64,000 nt of DNA, taken from Chlorophyllum brunneum (taxonomy: Eukaryota > Basidiomycota > Agaricomycetes > Agaricales > Agaricaceae). Positions 1 to 15,012 of the stretch are shown here, piece after piece. The first letter of the stretch is position 1. The number at the start of each line of letters is the position of its first letter. The position numbers and the translations under genes are program-made. The stretch is from the NCBI GenBank assembly GCA_963576785.1, contig OY756141.1, positions 2,666,001-2,730,000 of the forward strand, in the 5' to 3' direction. Below the pieces are notes generated by a model, which was given only the letters and a program-made list of their open reading frames with translations, searched no databases and had not been told where the DNA came from.

Positions 1-753
1 CTGATAGAGCCAGAGACGGCGTCGAAGGAAAAGGACACTAAAGACACCAACGAAGAGTACGAGAGCACCGCGGGTCATCTGATATATGGAAACGGGTGTG
101 TAAAGCAGCCCGACATTCATCAACTGCGCAGAGAGCCGCCTTAGACGAGTCTTAGCTGTCCTACACAGAACGAACTGACCGTAGTCCCAGTGAGATCACA
201 CGCAGCAGGGATCCAGAGCAAGAGAATCTTCCAACCATCGAGGGCACAGTCCTTGGAATTCTTGGTCACGAGAGGCTCCTCTTCGTCATCAAGCCGGACT
301 GCTGGTTGATATTTGAACTTGAGCCAGGCGTAGATGATCGGCAAAAAACCTAGAGCGGAAGCACGTTGAGAGGTGTGAGATATGGATTTAGGACCCGTGA
401 CTAACAGAGCATTTCTCCGACTAAGACGGTGGGTAAGAGTGAGATCATCGGTTTGGAACAAAGACATACGGAACATCTGGAGCGTTTGCCAGACTGGCTG
501 CTCGTAGAGAGTATGGTGAGTTGGGTCTGGGTCGCTGCAGTTCTCGACACATTGCATATCCTGTATGGGTATCGGACTTGGGTTTCTGAGAAACACCAGA
601 TGACAAAAGTTGAACCCACCTGCCACTTGCTCCAGAGCGAGTTGCTGGAACCCTGTTCGTGGTTGATTAAGTGTAGTCTATGTGCAATGCGCAGCAACGT
701 ACGGTCATGATCATTCCTGCAAGCAGGATGGGTATGTAGAGTGAGGAGGGCAT
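1..753 (-). CDS. SLC35F6-like nucleotide-sugar/drug-metabolite transporter (3' end beyond window)
   Basis: The gene encodes the N-terminal part of a multi-pass transporter of the SLC35F6 branch of the drug/metabolite superfamily; the substrate is not settled for this family. Spliced exons give MPSSLYIPILLAGMIMT, then SNSLWSKWQ, DMQCVENC, then LGEMLCFLPIIYAW, WIPAACDLTGTT and finally MNVGLLYTPVSIYQM, which runs off the window edge. These match the order of conserved blocks I know from SLC35F6: the SxWxKWxD block after helix 1, the LGE block of helix 2, and the very conserved PAxCDLTGTTLMNVGL block. Start chosen at the ATG at 751-753 because it opens directly into a hydrophobic helix. At least four short introns are needed, and one splits the LGEMLC block. 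It is divergent from the arrestin-like gene. Family call is firm; exon edges are less so. Confidence 0.85.
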
Positions 754-1056
754 TGTGGAGGACGGAGTGGAAGAGCCAGCAAGAGCGGGCGGTGAGGCTA
801 CTCGGGAAGTGTGACCGTGACCGGGGGAGGATGGCGGCTGTCGGCCGGGAGAGGTGGTGTGCTCGGAATAAATCTGCGATCTGTGACGATCGACGATGTG
901 AATCTGTGACCTGTCGGACAGTTCTCCGGATGCAGAGAAGCTAGTGTCGACAGATCTCAGTGTGCTTCTTCCAGTCCAACGCTTTTTATCCCTCATGCAC
1001 CACATCTCTTCCTTCTTCCCAACCTTTCCCATCCTCCCTCCCTCTCTCCTTGGGCA
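754..1056. other. Intergenic region between divergent genes
   Basis: About 300 bp separate the transporter start codon from the first ATG proposed for the arrestin-like gene, so this should hold both promoters. The right half (960-1056) is pyrimidine-rich, as is common just upstream of fungal starts. I see no clear TATA box and no convincing coding exon. Confidence 0.5.
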
Positions 1057-3252
1057 ATGGTCCACCTCGTCCTCTGCTCTACCAAAGGTATGTCCGTTCT
1101 TGCCAGCAACATCCACCACCCTCCTCACACCCGATCCCTAGGCAACCAAGGCCTGCGCTACTTCCCATATATTGGATATCTTGGCCTGACACCCGTTCGT
1201 GTGGAAGGAAGTGCGTACTTGCACACTCTCAATGCTTTTGTTTGCCCTAACCCCACTCTTTCTCCCAGTTGTACGCACAAAGCTTGATGCTGATCTCCGG
1301 ACGCTCCAAGCCACCAGCTTGACAATCTCTCTCCGCTGTTACGAGTCTCGTGTCGGGCGCGTCAATATCCTACAGTCAAACATACTTGTCGACCACACCC
1401 AAGTGTTATGGTCAAAATCAGACGACGTCGAATATGAGCCCATTGGCAACCTCGACTATCCTTTCCGGCTCACTTTACCGAGCAAGGTAGGGGGATTTTC
1501 GACAGCGGTGTTCGTAGACTACCGCTGCATGTGGAGAGTCGAAGCAGGTGTGTACTCTCTTCCCATACCCCCTGTGACACTGTCTTGAGCTCAATTTAAT
1601 TACTTGACCAGTCCTCAACCACGTCCATATTGCTGGTGTGGGGTCTCGTCAGGTCAAACACTTTGAACTCCCGTTAGTACGGTATGACCTTCCGGCACAA
1701 ATACCTCTTTCCACTCTCCCCGATCCCTTCCTGAGCCAAATCACCTCCAAGCCTCGTGCGTCCCGGATACGATATAGTATCGATGCTCCCACCAATGCTA
1801 TTGGTCCGAACGACCTAGTGTCGATTCCCATCCATCTGCAGCCTACCGACCCTGCGGTGTCTATTCGCAGTGCAAGCGTCGTTGTCGAACGCCGCATCCA
1901 GCTCCTCGATAACTCCAACGTTACCCCTCCCCAGCCGTCTCCTACCACACCTTCTATCCCCCCCTCCTCACGTTCATCATCACCTTCGCAGAGCGAGTTC
2001 CCAATATCCTCTCCCTCATCCTTGTTCTCGAATGCGCAAGTAGCACCTCACTTAGACATACGACATGTTGTTAATCCTGAAGGGTCGGTTTCTACGTCAT
2101 CATTATCTTCCTCTAATCCCACCATCACGCCGCATTCCATCTTTCCGTCCTCAACATCCCTCGCAAACTCTACCCGCCCTCTTCTCTCACCCCCGACTCC
2201 ACCTCCGACGAATTTGTCCTCCCCTGTACAAACAAAACTGGTTGTCAACACCATTACTGAAGCTGAAAGCTCGGGTCGTTTTTCTCGTGATAATAATGGC
2301 GTCTGGAATAAAACAATGACACTACAGTGGCCAGCAGCCAAGTCACATAGTCGATGGGCCGTTGGAGAGACGATTCAATCTGATCTTGTATCTGTGCGGT
2401 ATCTTGTTCGCGTGAAGGTGTGTTCTATCTATAACGAAATTACTTTAATTTCTCATGGTTTCTATGTAGGTTACCTTCCAATCACCTTCTGGGAGCGATA
2501 CTGTAGAACTTGGCGAGAAGGAGATATTCGTTGTTTCCACGAATAACGCTGAACGGCAGCTTGCAATCACGAAATATAACGAGATGTTGGAAACAGCGCA
2601 CCAAGAGTATCGTTCCAAGTCCAAGTCGCCGCGACGGAGGCGAGCAGACCGTGAAGAACTTCCGCCATCGCCACTTCCATCCACCTCCTTGATGTCGAAG
2701 GCGGGAATAGCCCACATGCCTGGTACGACGTTCCAAAGTAGTGGTACCTCCAAAAGTAGATCTACCCCCAGAAGACCCCATACAAGTGCTGGCCCGCGAG
2801 ATAAGCCCTCCAGTGACGGTCCAAGGCTAGAGACAAGTTCTTTCGGTGGGCGTGCACGCGACGACTTTGGGGAACTCGAACCTCGTGGAGAGGTGCATAA
2901 GAAACGCAAGTCGTCCAGATTCGAGGAGGCTACCAGTGGGCGGACAAGACCTGATAGCAGTCAATCCGAAGCGAAGCGCAGTGGAAAGAGCTACTTTTTC
3001 TCTTCCTCGGCCCCAAAGATGAGCTCTGTTCCGAGTGGGAGCAGCACGAGTACAACCGCAAGTTCGTCGAGTGTGTCAAGTAGCAGTCACGGCGAGTCGG
3101 AGTCTGACCATATGCGGGAGTGGGAGGCAGAATTGGCGAAGATTGAAATGAAGAGTCGGAGATCTAGCGAGCTCCTAGGCTTTGCTAGGTTCCTCAGGAA
3201 ACGACCATCCACAGCAGTGACTACGCCACGAGTGGTGCTACCGGGCTCCTAG
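1057..3252 (+). CDS. Arrestin-like (alpha-arrestin type) protein
   Basis: Predicted cytosolic adaptor with an arrestin-like N-terminal fold. In fungi, alpha-arrestins link plasma-membrane transporters to Rsp5-type ubiquitin ligases. Exons ending at 1210, 1547 and 2417 join in phase to those starting at 1269, 1612 and 2470. The product has the block YFPYIGYLGLTPVRVEG, then VRTKLDADL, SLTISLRCYESRVGR and GGFSTAVFVDYRCMWRVEAV, typical of the arrestin N-sandwich, then a long Ser/Pro-rich insert (roughly residues 230-370) and a basic, serine-rich tail with RRRR and KKRKSSR stretches. No PPxY motif was obvious. The extreme N-terminus is uncertain: an intron at 1088-1141 is likely, but its length is a multiple of three and it contains no stop, so it could be retained. 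Confidence 0.75.
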
Positions 3253-4910
3253 TGTACCCCCCTTTGCATCGGCTTCCGATTCGGATGGTTTATCCCTTTT
3301 CGCTACACAGCTTATCCACATACTTGGTTTCTTGCATTCTTTATTTATCGCTGCCGCGCATTTGTTGCTGCCATACCTGCATCCGCACTTGTTCATACCC
3401 TACAATACATACTTCACCATACATTGCCAAGTGCTTGTGATGTGACGCGTGTGACGTCAGACTACAAGCTTAGAAGTTCTTCTCTCGGTCAGCTTGCCTC
3501 CTTCCCGCCAGAATTCTCCCTCCAGCATGCAGCAATTTCCTTGGCTCAGATTCACCGTCTTCGCCTCCGGTCGTGCGTACCATCTTTACCGCATGTCTAC
3601 TCTCTCTGGACTCACACCAGCTTCTCTTCTCGTCCAATGTCCACCCAATCCAAACCACACAATTATGATCTACGTCGACCGACATCCTACTGGACGTGCG
3701 ACACATAACCGCGGCGACATTTGCCAATCTAACCTGCCCGCATGATGCACTACGTGATGGCCGTAACCTCTGTCCTCATGGAATGCTCATCCCCTCGTCC
3801 CCTCGAACAAATCCGCAAACCCATGCACGCATCGGACCTCGGCGAAATGCTCGATGGCTTGCCGATGCACAAATCACGTGTGATATTCTCTTTGGGCTAA
3901 CCCGTTGCACTTCCGCCAATCCCAATTGCACACATTCTCGTGGTTCTTCCGTACTTCTCTCGCGTCATTCCGGCCGCTTGAATGTTGCGTGCTCTCTTTA
4001 AGTCATGGCCATCGGTTATGTAGCCATGAAAGGTTAGTTGTCGTTTTACGGCCATTCTTGGGATCATATCCGTCGATTTATCACACACCTTATTTTTTCC
4101 CGGTTCTTCTTTCCTCTTCGAACGATGTTGGCGCCTGTGCTCTATCTGCGTGGACTTCTTTCTGAACTTCACAACCCCGGCGATTTCGCCCACACGTTGG
4201 CCTCATCTCATACCCTCTCCCGATGTGACACCGACGATCGCGGCGTTGTGTAAACCATCTACGTGCTGTTTTGCCACACGCCTTTGGGGATTTTCGCATG
4301 CCGACCGTTCTGATATCATCAAATATAACGCAACAGCCACGACGCCAACTGAAGAACAGCTCTATAAAGTGAGTATGTAATGCCGGAACTCCACTTTCAG
4401 ACTTTTCCTTCTTCTGTTTATTACTTCTTCTCCTTTTTCCTTCCTTCTCTTCGGGCAGTCTGCAAGGCAATGCACGTCCTTTACCAGTCGCCTATAGTTA
4501 ACTATAGCTCTGGTCCTGCCGTTTGATACCCTCGGGGCCAATGCACTTTGCACCACAGTCATGCTGTTAGGTTCTTGCCTTCCTCCCACTATCAGCCTAG
4601 GTTGCTGCGGCATCTTCCTATATCATGCGCATTTTCTTAGTGGTCCACCAGACATAATCGGCTTCTCTTCTTCATTTTGTCTCTCTCTATCTTCTCTCCG
4701 GAATAAATCCGTATTGCAGTACTAGCTAGCTAAAATAACCTCTGCCTCGAAGTTCTATTCCGCCATTCCGCCAACTACAGTGGCTTCGTCTTGTGGAGCT
4801 TTCTCGTTCTTGGAGAGGTTATTTCACTTCCCACCTCCCACTTTCTCTTCAGTTCTGGAGGTAAATAATCGTCTTGTTCCCCCCGCTAATCGCCCTGAAA
4901 CGTACAGGAG
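3253..4910. other. Gene-poor stretch
   Basis: Only short, overlapping open frames on both strands are present, with no recognisable domain and no chain of exons that keeps frame. The region is pyrimidine-rich on the plus strand from about 4380, consistent with a promoter and leader for the small gene at 4911. Confidence 0.5.
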
Positions 4911-5429
4911 ATGTCACCCGATCTCAGGCGCAAAGTGGATGCCACCCGGGCTGCCCGATTGGCAAAGGAAGCAGAGATGAAAAAACAAGAAACTGCCCAG
5001 GTGCGTGATCTCGAAATAATTCACATCGTCTTGCTTTTTTTCCCATTTTGTCACCTGCGCTTCTTACATATGAATGGAAGAAGTCCTTTACTGTGACCAG
5101 TGTCACCCTGCTCGCGCTTCTTGTGCGGACAGTTTCACCCTCATTTCCCTTTCGCTCTCCCCACGTTAACACGTCGGAATTGAAATGGCTCCGTCTTCTT
5201 GTGGATGATTATCTCCTTCACCCATGCTTACAAAGACTTGGCGGCTTTATCCCCAACCCACCCCTACCGCCACTGTTTCTAGTCCCATTTACTTTTGCTG
5301 CTATTGTGATATTCCGCTGGGGGCATGCTGTGTGCTAATACCTCACCATCCTTGTAACAGGAAGCAAGCAGTGCCCACCCAGATGCGTCAAAGCCCATCT
5401 GGGCTGATCCACCGCAACAGTCAAAATAG
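4911..5429 (+). CDS. Possible small basic protein of about 52 residues
   Basis: ATG at 4911 opens a Lys/Arg/Glu-rich helix (LRRKVDATRAARLAKEAEMKKQ). A donor GTGCGT after CAG at 4999 can join to an acceptor AACAG just before 5361, continuing as EASSAHPDASKPIWADPPQQSK and stopping at 5427-5429. Directly upstream, GTAAAT at 4861 and GTACAG at 4907 look like a leader intron ending three bases before the ATG. Both introns carry good signals. The 362-nt coding intron is long for this window. I do not recognise the protein; it could be a real short protein or a chance frame in a non-coding transcript. Confidence 0.35.
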
Positions 5430-8319
5430 ACCGGAGCGAAAGACCGGAGAGAAAAGTAAATGATTATTTCTGAAATAAGTATCCATCCACATCCCCCAGC
5501 TATGTATCTCGCCCAATAGTTACTCTGGCTTTCGCCGTCCTCGTGCTTCGTTTAGTACAGAATTCTGATAATCTACGACGTGCACTTTCTCGCTTTCCGA
5601 ATTTTGACTCATAATTCAACTTCGGTTCCCATTCAGATCCATCGTTGCACCGAATTCGACCCCTCCCTGGAATGTTTGCCAGGCTCGAGCTGATAATGAG
5701 TCTTTAGGCGAAAATGAGTGGGCGCACATCGATCACATTCAAACATATATCAAACATCCATCTATCCATCTGTCTATCTCGGACCCGTGATGATCTTACT
5801 GCTGTGGTACCAGCCCACTTTGACAGCGCAGTCGACCACCAGACCAGCCACTCTTGCTGCAATCACACTGAGCACCTGGCCCATCCGGGTATTGTGCTGC
5901 AAGTGTTCAATTGGCGATTTTTCCGGTGCGAGATGAGCGATGTGGTGATGAGTACTTGAGTAACGGGTCGGGGGTAGATATCCTAAGGTTGCGAAGGGAG
6001 AAGGTTTCGTAGCGATTGATGCAAGGAAATGATATGTAGATATTGGAGCACCAATAATCAAATGATCTCTAATGCTGAGGGATACGAACAGCAACGAGTA
6101 CCGACCACCGAGGATCAACATCGTCTTTTTCGAAACCCAGGAATGCTCGGGCTTTCATCGACAGCAAAGGGCGCTCAATGCCGCCGGTAGTAACGGGTAT
6201 CCGCGTACACTACACATCCTGACGGTTTACCTGAACCAGTTAGCACAAGATTGACTTCCATTGGAACACATTCTTGTCCCCTCGTGGCCTTGAGAAGTCC
6301 ATCATAAGCGAGAGAAGTGCTGAGGTAGTGAGGAGCATTTAGCACACTTTAAGCTCATGCTTGGGCTGAGAATATTCTGCACCGAAGATGTGAGGTATAA
6401 TATATATTATATGTCGCAGTACACGATGTACTGTAAGATAGTGTTCTAGTGGCCCCGGAGGTATACTAATACTGTGTTCCACAGTAGCATGGGTCGACCA
6501 CGACGGCACGGAGCGTCTCCACTCTGCCTTGACCAAATCCTCCTAGTAGCTAGTCAAGTAGCACCTTGGCAGTACTATCGGCCGCGCTTTGCGTCCAACT
6601 CGGATGAATCCAAGGGTTCTCGCCGGTGCACTATGTGTAGGCGAAAGACAGCCAAGACTCTGGACTCGGAATAAATGGCCAAGGATAAACCATTATTAAA
6701 GTTCCGGACTTCTTCATATCAAGGATGTGATCGTGATATTTTACGGGAAGACGAAACACGAGGAGCCCCTCTAGGTCTTGCAAGCATCGAGTTCACATGC
6801 ACATGATTCGCACAATCAGTAAAAGAACTCCCGGCTTCTCGGCTTGGAGCCTCCCCAATCTATCCGATTTCCCATTTGATCTAGTGAACGCCTTCAATCA
6901 GTGTGTGTACAACAAGCAGATGAAAACGTTATTTTGGCTCGGCGAACGGTTTTGAGATCATTTGGAAGCGTGCACGGGTGCAAAGGCATTCGCACATCAT
7001 CAAAACGGACAGATTTAGTACTCACTGCCATGACAGGGATTTGGACACGCGCTGGACGCTGTGTTGTGGAACAAATAATCTGCCCGTAAAATTTATTCCT
7101 GGGTGGATGGCACGGTCGGATCGTCGGTATGGATGTCCACGCTGTGATGCAGGACCCTGGACATAGTTTTAGCATATATTAAAGGACATGGCACCGGTAT
7201 ATTGAAAATTCATGTTAGTCCACGAGGTGTTTAACAAGTAATGCCCATGACACCGAGAATCAGAAACTGACAGGCTAGTGGCTAGGTTCTCCCAAACGTA
7301 ACGGGAGAACATGGCCCCGACCAGATAGCAGTAAAACAGCCACTGAGCTCAGGCTCCGTCTCGGACGTCTATAGTGACATGTGGATGCAGTACTTTGGGG
7401 ATAAAAGAAGCCTCATGCATAATAAGGTCTGACGCTCGACACTGATCAAATGTTGGTCGAGATTCACCCAAAGGGCTGGGCGTAGGCTTCACAGCAGGCC
7501 AGAGTCCACGGCCGTCGGGATTAGTGAGATATTTTCAATGTTGCATGTGTGCTTATTGGCTCGTCGAGTAAATAGCCCGATCCATCGTGTGGGGGCACTT
7601 AGATTTGGAGTAGTTCTTTACTCGTTCCCCGTGAAGGGGACTCGTATAGGCAATGAGATAACGAGGAAGAAAGCTAACTGCGTAAAAAATCATCTAGGTA
7701 AGGTGCAATGTTATAAGATCCATGAGAGGTGTAGGTAAGTAGATAGGTGGCACGTAATACGTACTAGAGTGGGTGTGGGATGGGACAACTGAACGGCTGA
7801 GGACGCACGAGGAAACATTGACAGAAGAGCAATTGACGCGTGGGAAAGACAGAGTTGGGGAATGTGAAATGGGGAGGATAATTAGAAAGCAGTCATGGAT
7901 GTGGTCGCTGTGACCGTAGTAGTAAAGGGTGAGGGGTGTGGAATGGAACCTAAGCTGAATATCTAAACTAGTAGGGACCGGTACTCTGCAGAGGTGTGGC
8001 GGTTAGAGTGGAAGAGCTGATAGGAGAGTAGGGATATATGATATCCTGATCGTTTCTTAAACGCGAACATCCATCCATTCACATCTCCTTTGAATCTGCC
8101 TCCTTACAGATCGGGGGTACTGTTTTAAGAGAGAAAGCACATGGTGCCATGACAGGACATAAAGAACGGAAAAGGGGACGGAAATGAAGGCCACGAGTGT
8201 TGTTAGCACCCACACCAAGTCGAGCCAAAAAGATTTGGAGATTCGCAAGATCAGAGCAAGTGCCGAGTGACAAACTGTCAGTCGAACGATAGCGTCCAGA
8301 CATATACACAAAAGGGAAC
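5430..8319. other. 2.9-kb region without a supportable gene
   Basis: Open frames here are under about 115 codons, overlap on both strands and show no family resemblance. One minus-strand frame (5774-5883) begins MGQVLS, an N-myristoylation-like start, but goes nowhere I can follow. A 14-bp AT-only palindrome lies at 6397-6410. From about 7740 the plus strand becomes purine-rich, which may belong to the 3' flank of the minus-strand gene that ends at 8320. Confidence 0.45.
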
Positions 8320-10441
8320 TCACCGTTCCGGGGACGGCGTGACTGTTCGACTGTTACCCCTACTCCCAGTTGTATCATTATTATTATGCTCGGACTCGGC
8401 GCTCAGTCTCAGCTTCCTGTTTGAAGAAGACAGTAACGGTTCACGGATGATGTCCGAATCAGGTGAAGATGGAAGATGCCCATAGCTGGACAATGGGTCA
8501 TTCAAGTCACGGCCCGATGAATCTGGTAAATTTGGTGATGACGACGATGCGATTGACTTGGGCGGCAATGGCGGTCGTTCAGGGTTGTGTTCAGGATTGT
8601 TATTTGATGATGACGCAGGAGCAATTTGTGTTATATTGTTGGAATCGTGATGAGAATTATTCCGAGCGTTGTCTTGTGCGACTGTGATGGATGGAATTGG
8701 AGTTACTCCAGATGCAGCTGATACAGTTGTACCAGCCTCCTGACTCTGGCTAGATGGAGGATGTCCTAATATCGCAGCAGCTGTGGAAGCTGAAGCTAGC
8801 GCCGCACTAACAGCACTAAATGGCGGGGGGTTAGGGGTCCGGTGGTTCCAAGAGGTGGACGATTCGCCATTGTTTAAGTCGTGATTGCTTGGAAGTGGCG
8901 ACGTTCGACTTCGTGAATTGGACCGAGATTTCCGCTGTCCGGTGTCCGAGGACTCATGACTCTGTTGAGAAGTTGGTGATACGGAAACGGGTGCCAGGGA
9001 GGCTTGAGATGAGGATGGAATAGATGAATTAGATGGGGGTGTTGCTAGTGTTGAGGGTACGGGGCCAGCGGTTGTTTGGGGTGCTGACGGGGACCCAGTG
9101 TTTACACCGCCTTCAATAGGGGTTCCCGCCGTTGCCGCTGCCGCTGCCTCTTGTTTCCGCCTCTCTTCCGCCTCCTTTCGTTGCTGTTCTTCATGCTCAA
9201 TAAGTGATAGACGCATGGCTTCCATGAGCATAAGCTAAGGCAACGGTTAGAATCCGTGGGCCATCATAGTACGAAGACCTTACTTCTTCGAGATCTTGAC
9301 CAGGGATACTCATGAACTGTTCCAGCTGGGAGTTACCTCCGTGCCTCCTTCGCCTTCGACTTCCTCCGCCTTCGACGGCTTCGGCTCCAGCTTCTTCAGG
9401 GTTCAATGCATGGATGCGACCACTAGTAACGCCAACGGGAATTAAACGATCTCCAACTTGACGCATGATGATTCGCCGATTAGCTCTACGCGCAACGGCT
9501 GCACGAACGGCGGCCAGTTTGGCCTCCCAATCGGGACGAATTTGATCTTTGTATCGAGATTTCAATGAGTGGACTTGGTATTAGTACCAGGGGATAGATA
9601 CCTGTGGTGACTACCTCTGGACTGTCGGCGCTATAGCTCTTTTGCCGTCGCTTATGTGATGGGGGCTGAGTGGATTCCCTCGGTGGCTCCGGCCACGAAG
9701 AACTCTGGATCATGATGGTAACAGGGATAAAGATAGTCAGGGAAGAAGTGGTGCGGGGGTTAGGAGCGAACCGGGAGAAAAGTAAGAACAGACTGACTGA
9801 TCCATCGCATCCAATTCCAGCTCGCCAAAGGGGTGGACGATAGACAATGCCAAAGTTATCCTGGACGCAATAAGGGCACGCGGCGGGTTCTGAGACGAGA
9901 TGGGTGGTTGTGGGCTCGTTGCGTTTGATCTGGACGAAGCACTCTGTGCATATTGCTTGGTCACAGCATCTAGAGTGATTGATATTGGGGGGATAGTACT
10001 GTAGAAATGACGTAATGAGTTTGGGTGAGGTGGAAGGGAGCGATGCGAGGAGGTAGCTACCAGGAAACATATCGGGCACTCAACAGCACCTCTGTATATG
10101 GTTGCCTCTGGTCTAACTTGCTCCTTGTTTGCTACAGGGCGCTTAGAACTGGATTTTGAAGTTATGGAGTGGATGGATTCAGAGCGAGAGGGGTGGTCGG
10201 GACCCTCTGAGCTGGATTGTAGCTCCTTTCTGGCAGCAAGTACCTGGTCATCATCCCATGACGCTTCGTAATCTTCGAGGGGTCGATAGAACGGAGCGAG
10301 TTTACGAGAAATGATAAGCTGAGATACGACTGCGTGATTCCAGTCGCGAGGGCCCGTATACACGCCCTGAGGCATGAGAGAGCCGTAGTCGACGGATTCG
10401 TCATGATGGCCACGGCCTCCAGAGGATGAAGTGTTGCCCAT
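8320..10441 (-). CDS. SIP5-like RING-type zinc-finger protein
   Basis: Homologue of the fungal SIP5 family, whose yeast member interacts with Snf1 and Reg1. Exon 1 runs from MGNTSSSGG (a good N-myristoylation start, Gly2 and Ser6) through an acidic/aromatic block ending VECPICFL. After a short intron it continues YYPPNINHSRCCDQAICTEC and AACPYCVQDNFGIVY. The ordered Cys pairs (CPIC, CC, CxxC, CPYC) form the family's degenerate RING. Further exons give DQIRPDWEAKLAAVRAAVARR and a basic, coiled Glu/Arg helix, EAEERRKQEAAAA, ending in a long Ser/Pro/Asn-rich tail. It stops at TGA right after SPER; that TGA also reads as a splice donor (GTGAGT), so the C-terminus may be longer. Divergent from the Ca2+ ATPase gene. 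Confidence 0.85.
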
Positions 10442-10994
10442 TGGTGTGGCTGTTGGGTGGAGATGGGAGACAGCCGGGGACGAAGGTCGGAGAGGACAGG
10501 ACTGGCGACAGAGCGAGGACTGTGAAATCCGAGTCAAGCATCAACAGACACAATCTCTGTTGGTCCCTGTTTGGACGGTGGCGCGATCACAGGCCCCGTC
10601 CTCGAACACACACACACTTTCTCTGCTACATGCATCCTCTATCTACACCAGGACATGCTCCTGCTTGCGACAGAAGTGCGTCCGGCGTTGAGGCTGCCAG
10701 GCCGGGCTGCATCAGGAAGCCGGCGTGAGTGTGAGATTAGATAGCGTAATTGGACGCCAGCACTTCATTTCAGACCCATCGCCGCCTGCGTCCTTGCGTA
10801 CCAGGCATGTACCACGGGAGAAACGGACGAGGAATCGCCGTCCACCGTTTGCGCTGCGTCTGCCGGCTTTTCGATCAAGCCGCTAATGGATTCGCCACGT
10901 CACTTTCGCACGTGCAGCTCATTTCATTATTTTGCTCTCTGATCAGTCCCTGCCCGTCTCCCCCTTCGACTCCAGAACGCGTCGGCCGTTCTAA
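10442..10994. promoter_or_regulatory. Shared upstream region of the SIP5-like and Ca2+-ATPase genes
   Basis: A 553-bp interval separates two divergent start codons and must carry both promoters. It is CT-rich on the plus strand shortly before the ATPase ATG, as is common in fungal leaders. No clear TATA box or coding exon is visible. Confidence 0.45.
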
Positions 10995-14538
<3,544 letters not shown>

Positions 14539-15012
14539 TTCGCTCATATACTTATTGTAATACGTGGTCTCCTTGGGGCTGTCCTTAGAGAGTTACGTGC
14601 ATGCGTGTATTTCCTATACAATCTTAATATATACCGCAACATCTCGCAAAGATTAGCTGGAAGGGAGTGTGCCTTGTCCTTGTGCCACCTCACAAGTAGC
14701 TTGAATACCGCCGCGATCGAACGACATTCGGGTTGTGTTGTTGTTAATGCGAACCGAGATGGTCAGGGTTGGAAATGTATTGGTGCATTCATAGGAGGAC
14801 GGCCTAGGCTAGAACAGGGAAGGCGGCGCCTCCTGTCAAACTAAGTAACGTATTTATATACCGTGTTCCACCTCGTCAATGGTTCAACCACATTTTTCTC
14901 TCTCTTCTACTCCTTTGTACTCCCTGCTCAGTGTTAGAAAAAGGCATCGTTTGGGTGCTTTCCTCATCGCTCTTTTCGATAAACCATTGCACTCCTTTAG
15001 ATTGAAAGTAGT
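14539..15012. other. Intergenic: 3' flank of the ATPase gene and promoter of the first barrel protein
   Basis: No coding exon could be supported. The right part holds a TATA-like element and a CT-rich stretch from about 14890, which looks like the transcription start area of the secreted protein gene at 15013. Confidence 0.5.
14851..14860 (+). promoter_or_regulatory. TATA-like element TATTTATATA
   Basis: It lies about 150 bp upstream of the ATG at 15013 and just ahead of a CT-rich stretch where transcription could begin. The match to TATA(A/T)A is good, but this is a single motif. Confidence 0.4.

Noticed and set aside
1088..1141. 54-nt segment as coding sequence in the arrestin-like gene
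   Set aside because: It has GTATGT and CCTAG ends and interrupts the family N-terminus; kept as a probable intron, though it has no stop and is divisible by three.
5774..6121. 115-codon minus-strand frame with an internal MGQVLSVIAARVAG start
   Set aside because: The MGxxxS start resembles small hydrophobic fungal proteins, but I found no continuing exon or family match, so it is not annotated.
8057..8323. Possible extra 3' exon of the SIP5-like gene
   Set aside because: The stop TGA overlaps a donor-like GTGAGT, but the downstream frame does not resemble the family's C-terminus. The shorter end was kept.
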